From positions 43,684 to 107,683 of the forward strand of contig JAJJXM010000104.1 of assembly GCA_024516155.1 (NCBI GenBank): a stretch of 64,000 nucleotides of DNA, given 5' to 3'. This document shows positions 1 through 8,884 of this stretch, in pieces. Source of the DNA: Pyronema omphalodes. Taxonomy: Eukaryota > Ascomycota > Pezizomycetes > Pezizales > Pyronemataceae. The stretch's first letter is position 1, and the number at the start of each line of letters is the position of its first letter. The position numbers and the translations under genes are program-made. The notes below the pieces were generated by a model that saw only the letters and a program-made list of their open reading frames with translations, was not told where the DNA came from and made no database searches.

Positions 1-528
1 CATGTTGCAAGGTTGGTGTTTTGCCATCCACCAGTAAGGTAAGATGACATCGCAGTCGCTGTCAAGAGGGGCGACTTCGAAGGATTCGGCTGCAAAGTGT
101 TGTTTATGTTGCAGCATGAAAGGTACCGTAAAGAATTCTCCAGCTCCAGCAACTACCTCATTGTTGAAGTTGCGGATTTGAAGAGGCTTGTCTCTCTTCA
201 CAGTAGGGATTTTGTAAGTATGGACAAAACCTTTGTCCAGTAGTGCTGAGGTGGAGCCTGTATCGAGTAGGACCCGCACCGTTCTGAATTTATTCTTTGA
301 CCAATTCAACACCATGTTGATTATTGGCCTTTTTCCGTGATAAGGTGGGACCACGGCTTCCATCTTTGTTTCCTTGGAAGAGGTTCCTTTGTCGGTTCGT
401 CGATTTTTTGTCTTGATCGACCCCAAGTTGTCTGTTGATTTTCTTTTTGTTCCACAACATATAATATTTCCTGCGTCAGATGTACATTCCTCCTCCTCAG
501 GTGACGCAACCCTAGAGGATCTTAAAAA
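1..528 (-). CDS. pol: A1 pol, N-terminal fragment (aspartic protease), runs off window
   Basis: Minus-strand reading frame in the -1 phase relative to A1 gag, open from the gag stop region to the window edge. It encodes the linker and retroviral-type aspartic protease. The LLDTGST active-site motif is encoded around 253-267, followed by a conserved block on [15 protein letters not shown] and [18 protein letters not shown]. The same order is seen in the complete A4 and A5 pol genes. It would be made as a Gag-Pol fusion by frameshifting, so no own start codon is expected. The rest of the polyprotein is outside the window. Confidence 0.8.
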
Positions 529-2711
529 TCCGACTCCTCATCATTTTGCTCAATCTCCCAAATCCTGGGCTGAGCATCTTCCATTGTCTCATCCTCATCC
601 TGCCGCACTGCTGCGGTCTTTGTCTTTTTTGTTTCTTTGGGCTTCTCTTGCCCTTTATTTCCATCATCATCATCGTCTCTCTTCCTCTTACCAGAGGAAG
701 CAACCTTTCCTTCGCCAGAGAGCTCTGTTCCTCCAACTGTTTTCTTAGCGTAACAATCAAACATCTTATGTCCTGATCGCCCGCACCTCCAACAGTCTGC
801 CTTCTCCTTCTTATGCTTATCAATTTCGCTCTGAGGAACATTCTGCAGAGCCTCCCTCCCTGACGCAAAGATGGACTTCTTGTCCTTTTTCCCAGAAAAA
901 CTCTTTTTCTCCTTTTTATCCTTGAATTTATCCTTGTGCTGCACCTCCTTCGGGCGCACAGTCTCCCTTTGTTTTCCTTTGTCCTTATGACGGTCTTCCC
1001 GTACTTCCAAAGACTTCTTTTTATGACCCTTTAATTCCTCATCCAAATTTTCAACAACGTGAGCAGCTTCCTTCACTGCATCAATCATTGCTTCATCGTC
1101 AGTTGGGATTCCCCCAACTCTCTGATATACCATCTTCTTAATGGCCGGTGTCATGGCCTCCCAAATCACATTCCTATACATAGGACCAATTGCTCCCACA
1201 CGCATATTAAGGTCCTCCAACTTGGTGATATAGTCATCGATGTCTCCCTCATACTGGAGCTCCGTTATCCTTTTAACGTCCTTCTGGGCCTCTCGCTTAT
1301 CCTCAAATCTGGTTTCGATTGAACTTGAGAAAGCTTGCCATGTATCCTTAAGTCCTTGTCTCTGAATGGACTTTCGCCGTTCCTGGTGCCAACTTAACGC
1401 CTTGTGCGTAAGTAAGCTTCCAACCCATTTAACCTGATCGTCCTCATCCGGAAAGGCCTTGGCGTATGTTGCGATGTAATCTTGAACCGACATCCACCAA
1501 GCCCTAAACAAATTTTTATCCTTTCCAGAAAAATATTGAGGAGCCTTCATTTCTGGCATTTTGGGTCTCCTCGGCTCGTTGACTCCAGATTGCTGCAATT
1601 TATTAACAAGTGATTCTAAGAATGCCTCTGTTGCATTCTTTGTTTCCGGGTTCTTTTGTTTTGCCTTTTCCTTACGCTCCTGGCGCTTTCTCTCCAAGGC
1701 TTTTCTAATGTATTCATCATCTGAATCTTCGTCGTCAGAAGGGTCAGATGGTGGTGGTGGAGGTGGTGGGAGTCCTCCTCCTGGTGGCTTGCTTCCTCTA
1801 CCACCGTTTCTGCCGCCATTTTGAACAGATCCATCTACTGATGGAGGCAACGGGACTTCGGGTGCTCTGCCAAGGGAGGGAGGTCTGGGAGTCATCTCCT
1901 CATGCATAGCCTCGGTTAGAGACTTAGCATCGAAATGCTCCTTCCTCTGGATCTTTGACATAACAAGGTCAATAACCTTGTTTACCAGCTCCAATTTCTC
2001 TTCCTCCCTTTGTTCATAATAGTCCAGTAAGCGCTGCTGATGCATCTCTTCAGCCTTAGACAGAGCTGCGATTCGCCTATCCCTTTGCTCATCGTCCTGC
2101 TTCCTAATGGCGTCCTGTGTATTTTTCTCAACTGCCCATTCCTCAATTTCTTTATTAATTTCGAGTTGTCTTTGGGTAAAGGCTTCGAGGATAGCATTCG
2201 TTGTTTGAATGCCGTGATTGAGCCTTTCAGCAGCCGCTTGGTTGGCTGCTTCTTTAGCCTTTGTGTCTGTGGCAAGATTGCCAATTGTCCTCCAAACTTG
2301 GCCGGCAAAGTCGTTGCTGGCCTGAACGAGTCGTGTCACGGTTTGTAGGTTGATCTCCTGGTCCAGGTCCCCTTTCTTTGCCAAGGTATCATAGGCCTTT
2401 TGCATACCCTGGGCCATTTCCTGATACAACCCTTTCATCCGCTGTAACTCTTCATTCATAGCAGCCCCAGATCCGACTGCCTCAACCAACCTCTTGATAT
2501 CCTCCTCATTGGCGTTCATTCTTTCCATCATTAGAATGACCCAGTCAGGGACTTCTCCCAGATGGAGGGTAGTTCCATGGTGGACTCTAGGAGTTCCAAC
2601 CGAAGTAACTTCCTCCCAAGAGCGAGGGCGGGTGATGCTGACAGTATCGCCCATTGGAGCATCAAGTCCATCGTCGTGACGGGAAGTGCCGGTGATTCTT
2701 CGAGCGGCCAT
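522..2711 (-). CDS. gag: A1 Gag (capsid/nucleocapsid)
   Basis: A 729-aa Gag starting at ATG 2711 (MAARRITG...). The N-terminal 250 residues are charged and helical-looking. A Pro-rich linker with a run of prolines follows around residues 310-325. The retrotransposon-gag capsid region follows (RAWWMSVQDY, then FEDKREAQKDVKRITELQ and DDYITKLEDLNMRVG). After a Lys/Glu-rich stretch comes one CCHC zinc knuckle, CWRCGRSGHKMFDC, that binds RNA. It is much longer than the 300-aa Gag of family B. It ends in ESDF with a TAA at 522-524. The copy appears uninterrupted. Closest relative in the window is A5 gag; A2 and A4 gag are a second subtype. Confidence 0.9.
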   Translation of the reverse strand: MAARRITGTSRHDDGLDAPMGDTVSITRPRSWEEVTSVGTPRVHHGTTLHLGEVPDWVILMMERMNANEEDIKRLVEAVGSGAAMNEELQRMKGLYQEMAQGMQKAYDTLAKKGDLDQEINLQTVTRLVQASNDFAGQVWRTIGNLATDTKAKEAANQAAAERLNHGIQTTNAILEAFTQRQLEINKEIEEWAVEKNTQDAIRKQDDEQRDRRIAALSKAEEMHQQRLLDYYEQREEEKLELVNKVIDLVMSKIQRKEHFDAKSLTEAMHEEMTPRPPSLGRAPEVPLPPSVDGSVQNGGRNGGRGSKPPGGGLPPPPPPPSDPSDDEDSDDEYIRKALERKRQERKEKAKQKNPETKNATEAFLESLVNKLQQSGVNEPRRPKMPEMKAPQYFSGKDKNLFRAWWMSVQDYIATYAKAFPDEDDQVKWVGSLLTHKALSWHQERRKSIQRQGLKDTWQAFSSSIETRFEDKREAQKDVKRITELQYEGDIDDYITKLEDLNMRVGAIGPMYRNVIWEAMTPAIKKMVYQRVGGIPTDDEAMIDAVKEAAHVVENLDEELKGHKKKSLEVREDRHKDKGKQRETVRPKEVQHKDKFKDKKEKKSFSGKKDKKSIFASGREALQNVPQSEIDKHKKEKADCWRCGRSGHKMFDCYAKKTVGGTELSGEGKVASSGKRKRDDDDDGNKGQEKPKETKKTKTAAVRQDEDETMEDAQPRIWEIEQNDEESDF

Positions 2712-2838
2712 TGTTGGTTGAATGTTTTTGTTTGTAGTTTTTTGTAGGAGGATCTTTTGGTGTCGTCTTGCCCTAGAAGAGGGTCTTCCGTATACGTGTC
2801 GAAAAGTAAACTTAGTAGCTTGAGCCTTAAGTTTATAG

Positions 2839-2982
2839 TGTGAACCTGGGTATTGAGGCTTTCAATACAGAGGTTTGTCCGATCAGTTAACGCTTCGTTC
2901 GCAAGATAGATAACTAATAGGTTTTCCCAAGGGCTAGGAAGTTCAACTAATCGATCACAGGCCGAATAAACTTAAGGGTCTC
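2839..2982 (-). repeat. A1 5' LTR, 3'-terminal part
   Basis: First 144 bp (plus coordinates) of the minus-strand A1 LTR; the rest is at 10643-11855 beyond B1. The LTR boundary is TGTGAACC on the plus strand. The adjacent 2826-2837 is the primer-binding region, CCTTAAGTTTAT on the plus strand. Positions 2978-2982 (GTCTC) are the B1 target duplication. B1 landed next to the AAACTTAAGG self-complementary block of the LTR. Confidence 0.9.
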
Positions 2983-3772
2983 TGTCACAACGCTCCCGTG
3001 ACATGCTCCTGGCCTCCGCCGTCACCACCGCAGGGCTATGGGTGATCGTCATCACCCTAGCAACCTGTTACGCTGTCATGAAGTGAAGGGATAGGGTTAG
3101 GGCCAGGGGCTGGGCCCCTTGCCGAGGATTTTCATATGTTCGGAGTTATTTCTTATTTGGATTTCTTTTAGGTATTACGGCGGCTAGGAAATTGTTGGAA
3201 TCTTTTACTTCTCTCTTTTGGTATGTACTCTTTCTTTACTATTTGGAATCACGGCGGTTAGCCAGGAAGTTATCTCTTTCGGTATGTACTCTTTCTTTGC
3301 TATTTGGAATCACGGCGGTTAGCCGGTAGTTATCTCTTTTGGTATGTACTCTTTCCTTGTTATTATTATTTGGAATTATGGCGGCTAGTTATCTTGCTTT
3401 CTTATTTGGAATTACGGCGGTTGGCAAATGTTGGGGAATGTTGGTCATGTATGTAGTATCACGGCGGTTAGCATTGGAAGCATTCTCCGCAGGCGGAGAA
3501 TGCTGAGTCACGAGTCATGAAGGAACAAGTATAAGAGGAGGAAATTTGTATGTAGTTTATTTCTTCACGCAATCAAGTTTCTATTTACCACAATCCTATC
3601 TACAAAAGTTCCCTTGTGATTTCCCACCTCTCCAAACTCACCTGTGATTTCCCAGCCCACAAACCCTTGCCCATTCCCAACTTACCAGCCTTACCTAACC
3701 CGCCGCCGCTCTCCTCGCCGCCGAAACCCCCGCGCTGCCTGTCGTCAGTAACCGTGGATACGGATTCTGATA
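2983..3772 (+). repeat. B1 5' LTR (790 bp)
   Basis: Identical in length to 9848-10637. It begins with a coding-competent 104 bp, the ORF3 tail. It then holds a tandem array with period 60-61 bp (starts at 3220, 3281, 3341). Several ACGGCGG-type blocks lie between 3178 and 3476. Next come a perfect palindrome, bZIP-like TGAGTCA, a TATA box and the self-primer sequence. The GC-rich tail ends in CTGATA. Confidence 0.95.
3480..3576 (+). promoter_or_regulatory. B1 LTR promoter: palindrome, TGAGTCA, TATA, self-primer
   Basis: An 11-bp perfect inverted repeat (GCATTCTCCGC, AG, mirrored arm; 3480-3503) is followed by TGAGTCA at 3504-3510, a Gcn4/AP-1-like site, and a second GAGTCAT at 3512-3518. TATAAG is at 3530-3535. 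About 32-37 nt further on lies ACGCAATCAA (3567-3576), the exact complement of the primer-binding region. Transcription probably starts just before or at 3567. From there the first ATG in any frame is the gag ATG at 4030. Confidence 0.7.
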
Positions 3773-3773
3773 T

Positions 3774-3783
3774 TTGATTGCGT
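3774..3783 (+). other. B1 primer-binding site (self-priming type)
   Basis: TTGATTGCGT begins one base after the LTR. It does not start with the TGG expected for a tRNA primer. It is the exact reverse complement of 3567-3576, near the predicted mRNA 5' end. That is the arrangement known for Tf1/sushi elements, where the folded-back mRNA 5' end primes minus-strand synthesis. Confidence 0.7.
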
Positions 3784-3812
3784 CCTGTGTACGACACCCA
3801 ACGCGGAGCGAG

Positions 3813-3868
3813 GACCCAGAAAACCCAGAAGACCCAGAAAACCCAGAAGACCCAGAAAACCCAGAAGA
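3813..3868 (+). repeat. 9-bp tandem repeat in the B1 leader
   Basis: Six near-identical units ACCCAGAA(A/G) lie in the 5' leader between the primer-binding site and the gag ATG. They translate as repeated Gln-Lys-Thr in the frame of gag, but no ATG opens that frame before 4030. The tract is identical in B2 (15284-15339). Confidence 0.85.
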
Positions 3869-4029
3869 AGGCGCACACAGTGGCGTCCTTTCAGCTAAAG
3901 GAGCTCGGAGAACATATCGAACAAGAACCGACCGGATCGGCAAGCCCAGTGACCCCCGAACAACCATCCAGACCACAGACCCCCGAATCACCCGAACTCC
4001 CCCATACCTCTACCGACGACCCTGCGGAA

Positions 4030-4938
4030 ATGGCGACCCCGGCAGGATTGGGACTTGTCACTCCGGTCACGATGACCCAGGAGCAGTTGAACCAGATCCT
4101 CATTCAACTCCATCGCCCCACGACAACCAGTAACCCCAAGGTGGAGGACCCGGAGCTGTACTACGGTGAACGGACCAAGCTGAGGGCATTCCTGACGCAA
4201 TGCGAACTGAAGTTCAATTGTGAAGGGAATAGATTCGACACCGAACAGAAAAAGGTGAACTATGCGAGCTCCCGCTGTAGAGGTAACGCTTGGGCATGGA
4301 TCGAGCCGTCCATGAAGGAGGGGAAAAGCGTATACACGACCTGGGAGACCTTTAAGACTGCTGTCAGTAGGGCTTTCGGGGAAGCCGACTCAAAAGAAGT
4401 AGCAAGAAGAAAGTTTAAGATGATCAGGCAGGGCGCGCGATCCGCCGCTGCATACTGGGCCGAATTTCAAATGATCAAATCCGATTTAAGCTATAATGAC
4501 GAGACCTACATCGATCAATTCAGTGATGGACTAAACACAGACGTCCAACGACAGTTGGCACTCCTTGACGAACGACCAACGGATCTCACGGAGTTCGCCA
4601 ACAAGGCCATAGCGTTAGACAACCGACTATTCAACTTCCGAACCCTGAGGACTCGATATGAACCTCAATTCTATCACCACCCCCATCTTAAGGGGCAGGG
4701 ACACGACTCTCGACTCTCCGACCCCGAACCAATGGAATTAGATTCCACTCGTCGACCGAAACCAAGGGATAGGACGGAGGAGGATAGGCGGAAGCGGAAT
4801 AACGAATGTTTTACCTGTGGGAAGGTGGGACACTACGCTGCGAAGTGCCCAAGTAAGAAATTCTTCAGAGCAGCGGAAACTACATTGGTAGACGAGGGAC
4901 TCGGTGAGACGTCGGGAAAAGAGAATCCCCAGGAATAA
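4030..4938 (+). CDS. gag: B1 Gag
   Basis: A 302-aa Gag starting at MATPAGLG. I chose ATG 4030 because it is the first ATG after the predicted transcription start and has a strong context (A at -3, G at +4). The frame is open further upstream to 3778 but without ATG. The capsid-like region includes DPELYYGERTKLRAFLTQCE, FRTLRTRYEPQF and ALLDERPTDLTEF. One CCHC knuckle follows, CFTCGKVGHYAAKC. It ends at TAA 4936-4938, inside the stem-loop that promotes frameshifting into pol. Confidence 0.88.
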   Translation: MATPAGLGLVTPVTMTQEQLNQILIQLHRPTTTSNPKVEDPELYYGERTKLRAFLTQCELKFNCEGNRFDTEQKKVNYASSRCRGNAWAWIEPSMKEGKSVYTTWETFKTAVSRAFGEADSKEVARRKFKMIRQGARSAAAYWAEFQMIKSDLSYNDETYIDQFSDGLNTDVQRQLALLDERPTDLTEFANKAIALDNRLFNFRTLRTRYEPQFYHHPHLKGQGHDSRLSDPEPMELDSTRRPKPRDRTEEDRRKRNNECFTCGKVGHYAAKCPSKKFFRAAETTLVDEGLGETSGKENPQE

Positions 4939-4961
4939 AAGGAAAAGGTGGATTCCTGGGG
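4914..4961 (+). promoter_or_regulatory. B1 gag-pol -1 frameshift signal
   Basis: Slippery heptamer GGGAAAA (4914-4920) is in the right phase for gag (TCG GGA AAA). A 6-nt spacer follows, then a hairpin with a perfect 10-bp stem: CCCCAGGAAT at 4927-4936 with ATTCCTGGGG at 4952-4961, loop of 15 nt. The pol frame is the -1 frame and is open from here. Confidence 0.85.
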
Positions 4962-7900
4962 CAACTGTCGCCCACCAGTTCAACCACGGCAGGACCGGCG
5001 GATAGAATCTCGAGTGTAGGACCATACGGAAGAAACGAAAAAATCATCCTGCGAGTAAAATTAATCGGACGAAATAAGAGAGAATACCACACAACGGCCA
5101 TGATCGACTGCGGGGCCACGGAGAATTTTATAGATCGAAAATATGTGAAACAGCAGGGATTGCCCTGCGCGAAAAAATTAACCCCACAAAAGGTTCTCGC
5201 TGTAGACGGACGGGAATTGGATGGGGGCCAGTAACCCACGATGCCATGGTGACCATGGTGATCAACGACCATAGGGAAGATATTCGGCTCCACTGTATTA
5301 CCATTGGCAACGCACCCATTATCCTGGGACTGCCTTGGTTGCGGAAACACAACCCCAGCATCGACTGGAAAGAAGGAAGAATTGTCTTCAACTCCGAGAA
5401 ATGCGGAAAGAACTGCCTTCCTACCTCGCCCCATGCCACAACCGTGTCGGAACGGGGGGCAGAAAAAGAATATAATCAACGGATACACGAGGAAGCGGAG
5501 CACGCCTATGGTATGGAAGGGCCGAAGGAGATGCTCCAGATGGATGAGGAAGATGAGCTTCGCATCCAAGAGATCTGGGGAGAAAGTATAGAAGAGGATG
5601 AAGAAGGAGAAGAAGTGGAAGAGTCGGAGGACGAGGATATGGAAAGCGTACAGGGATCTAGGCGCGCGGAATCCACCGAGGTCGATCCCGACTCGCCTCA
5701 GTGCGCTTCGCGGCAACCCCCGCAAGCGCCAGCCAACCAGAAGGGACCGGGGAACTGGGAAACCGCTCCCGCCAAATCAACCGCTACTGCGCCAACCAAC
5801 CAGGAAGAGCCGGGGAACTGGGAAACCGCTCCCGCCAAATCAATTGCCACTTCCGGGGAATTGGAACTCGCGAGTACCATAATCCGAGCGGGGAAAGACA
5901 GACCTGACTCCCTGGAAGAAATAATACCACCGGAATATGCAGATTACCTCTCCGTATTTAGGGAAAAAGAGGCGGTAGGGTTGCCTCCGCACCGACATCA
6001 TGACCACAGGATCCCCTTGATGGACGGAAAGGTTCCGCCGTTCGAACCCCTGCGAGCCCTCGATGAGGAACGCCTGCGAGTACTAAGGGATTACTTGGAA
6101 GAGAATGAAAAGAGGGGTTGGGTCCGACTGTCGACGTCTCCAGCGGGAGCCCCAATCCATTTCGTTAAGAAAAAGGATGGTACCCTACGGTTATGCGTCG
6201 ACTACCGACGACTCAACGAAATCACAATCAAGGATCGCACCCCACTCCCGCTGATAGGGGAAGCGTTGGATAGACTTTCCAACGCCAAGATCTATGCCAA
6301 ATTAGATGTGCGAGATGAATACCATAACCTCCGAATAGCCACAGGAGATGAATGGAAAACTGCGTTCCGTACCAAGTACGGTCTATACGAGTATTTGGTG
6401 ATGCCATTTGGTTTGACAAATGCTCCAGCTTCGTTTCAACGATGGATGAACGAAGTCTTAAGTGATTACCTTGACATCTTTTGCATCGCCTATCTCGACG
6501 ACATATTGATCTACTCGGATGATCTGGCGGAGCATCAGAGACACGTACGCATGGTCCTGGAAAGGTTAAGGGACGTAGGACTGACCCTGAAACCCTCGAA
6601 ATGTGAATTCCACACAAAAAAGACGGAATACCTGGGATACATCATCTCCCCCACAGGGTTGCAGATGGACCCCGAGAAAATTAGGGCGGTTAAGGAATGG
6701 AAGGAACCGGTAAATGTGAAGGGAGTCCAAAGTTTCCTGGGATTCGCCAACTTTTACCGTCGATTCATCCGGGATTTCAGCAAGATCACCACGCCATTGA
6801 CACGATTGACGAAAAAACAGGTACCCTGGGAATGGAACGACGAGACACAACGGGCCTTTGAGCAACTGAAGACGGCAATGATATCCCAGCCGATCCTGCA
6901 ACATTTCGACCCGGATCGGCCACTCACCCTGGAGACAGACGCCTCAGACTATGCCATCGGGGCAGTCTGCTCACAACCCGACGACTCCAACGTACTGCAC
7001 CCCCTTGCCTATTTTTCAAGAAAATTAAAAGAAGCGGAGCTCAATTACGACATCCACGATAAGGAGCTCCTGGCAATAGTGGAGGCATTGGACAAGTGGT
7101 CGACGTACTGCAAATCGACGAGACACAGTATCCGGATACTGTCAGACCATAAAAACCTAGAATATTGGCAAACAAAGAGGGACCTCAACCTCCGACAGGC
7201 CCGATGGGCGGAACAACTGGCTAACTATGACTTCACGATCACGTATCGTCCGGGGAAGTTGGCAGGAAAACCCGACATATTGTCCCGAGAGTCAGGAGAC
7301 TCTCCCTGGGAAGGGGAGATGAAGCACCGGCAGAACCGAAGCCGAGTCCTCCTTCCCCAGGAAGTCTTTCATGTGAACGAGACACAATTGATAAAACTCA
7401 CCCCGGACACCCCCCTCCTTACCAAAATTCGGGAAAAAACGAGGACTGATACGGAACTCCAGGAGGTAATCCGCAAACTTCGGGAAGGGATAGCCCGAGA
7501 CAATAGGGTCCCCTTGGGGTTATGCGAGGAAAAGGATGGGTTACTCCTATACGAGGGATTGATATGGGTCCCTGACGACGACGACCTGAGGTTACAAATT
7601 TTACGACAGCATCACGACTCCCAGGCCGCGGGGCATCCGGGAAGGGCAAGGACCTTGGAGTTGGTCAGCCGGAATTTTTATTGGCCACAACAACGACAGT
7701 ATGTGACTCGATATGTCGACTACTGTGATACCTGTAAACGTATCAAGCCCATTAAGCACGCCCCCTTCGGCCTCTTACGACCGTTACAGATTCCAGAAAG
7801 ACCATGGGAATCCATCTCCATGGATTTTATCACAGGTCTTCCGGAAGATGGGGGAATGAATGCGATATGGGTGATTGTGGACCGCTTGACGAAGATGGCG

Positions 7901-8884
7901 CACTTTGGAGCATGTAAGGACACTATGGGACCCAGGGAACTTGCGGACGGGTTTCTCACACATGTGGTACGGGCCCACGGACTCCCGAGCAGCATCATCT
8001 CGGATCGGGGGTCTCTATTCACCTCTCAGTTCTGGAAGAGGGTTATGGAGGCAATGGGAACCACGAGGAACCTGAGTACGGCGTTTCACCCAGAGTCCGA
8101 AGGACAGACAGAGAGGGTCAATGCGATCCTCGAACAATACCTCAGGGCGTATTGTAACTATCAACAGGACAATTGGAACCAACTCCTTCCTATGGCGGAG
8201 TTCTGCTACAACAACTCCCGCTCAGGAACGACCAAGGTGTCCCCCTTCTTCGCGAATTACGGATATCATCCCCGTTTTACCCAGCCGCTGGGTGAAGTCG
8301 CGGAAGGAAACCCCGAGGTCTCCAGATATGTTGCCGCCCTCAACCGACTTCACGAGGATCTGAAGGCAGAGGTCCACTATGCCCAGACTGCTCATGCAGA
8401 ACAGGCGAACCGGCATCGACACCCGGATCCGGTCCTTCGAGTGGGAGATCGGGTCTGGCTGAAGAGGAAGAATGTGAAAACCACCCGACCCTCCAACAAG
8501 CTCGATTACAAGCTATTGGGGCCCTACACTATCTTGTCTAAGGTAGGGTCGCGAGCTTATAAACTGGACCTCCCCCCAAACGCAAAGATCCATCCAGTAT
8601 TTCACATCTCCCTTCTAGAACCGTCTCAACCCACTTCGACCACCATCCCAGGCCATATTCAGCCCCCTCCGCTACCGATTGTCCTCGACGACGAGGAAGA
8701 GTGGGAAGTTGAGGAGATAGTGGATTCTCGACGCCACCGGGGTCAGATACAATATCGAGTTAAGTGGACGGGTTTCCACGACCCCGATACGACCTGGTAC
8801 CCCGCCGACAATTTCCAAAACTCCCCCGACGCCATCACCAAATTCCACCGCAGGTACCCTAATAAACCTGCCCCACAGCTGTAA
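4920..8884 (+). CDS. pol: B1 Pol polyprotein (PR-RT-RH-IN-chromodomain), 1-nt frameshift
   Basis: Pol read in the -1 frame after gag. Domains in order: aspartic protease (MIDCGATENF near 5101), acidic linker with a short repeated PGNWETAPAKS, reverse transcriptase (catalytic YLDD at 6491-6502), RNase H (LETDASDYAIGAV), integrase with HHCC zinc finger and DDE core (SMDFITGLPE, ISDRGSLFTS, TERVNA), and a C-terminal chromodomain (VEEIVDSRRHRGQIQYRVKWTGF). The chromodomain directs integration toward methylated-histone chromatin in this family. Relative to B2 one C is missing after the G-run at 5223-5227. The protease frame is thus broken and the long open frame resumes around 5246. Stop TAA 8882-8884 overlaps the ORF3 ATG. 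Confidence 0.93.

Noticed and set aside
374..748. Antisense ORFs over gag and pol genes throughout the window, such as 374-748 plus, 4880-5725 minus and 16649-17197 minus.
   Set aside because: They are reverse-frame shadows of low-complexity or charged coding sequence, with no recognised domain or own regulatory signals.
3071..3110. Telomere-like AGGGTTAGGG motifs at the B LTR start, and CCCTAA-like motifs in E.
   Set aside because: Only one or two degenerate units inside LTRs, next to the ORF3 tail. No telomeric array.
3778..4029. Extension of B gag upstream of ATG 4030 (QKT repeats).
   Set aside because: The frame is open but contains no ATG. 4030 is the first ATG of the predicted mRNA and has a strong context.
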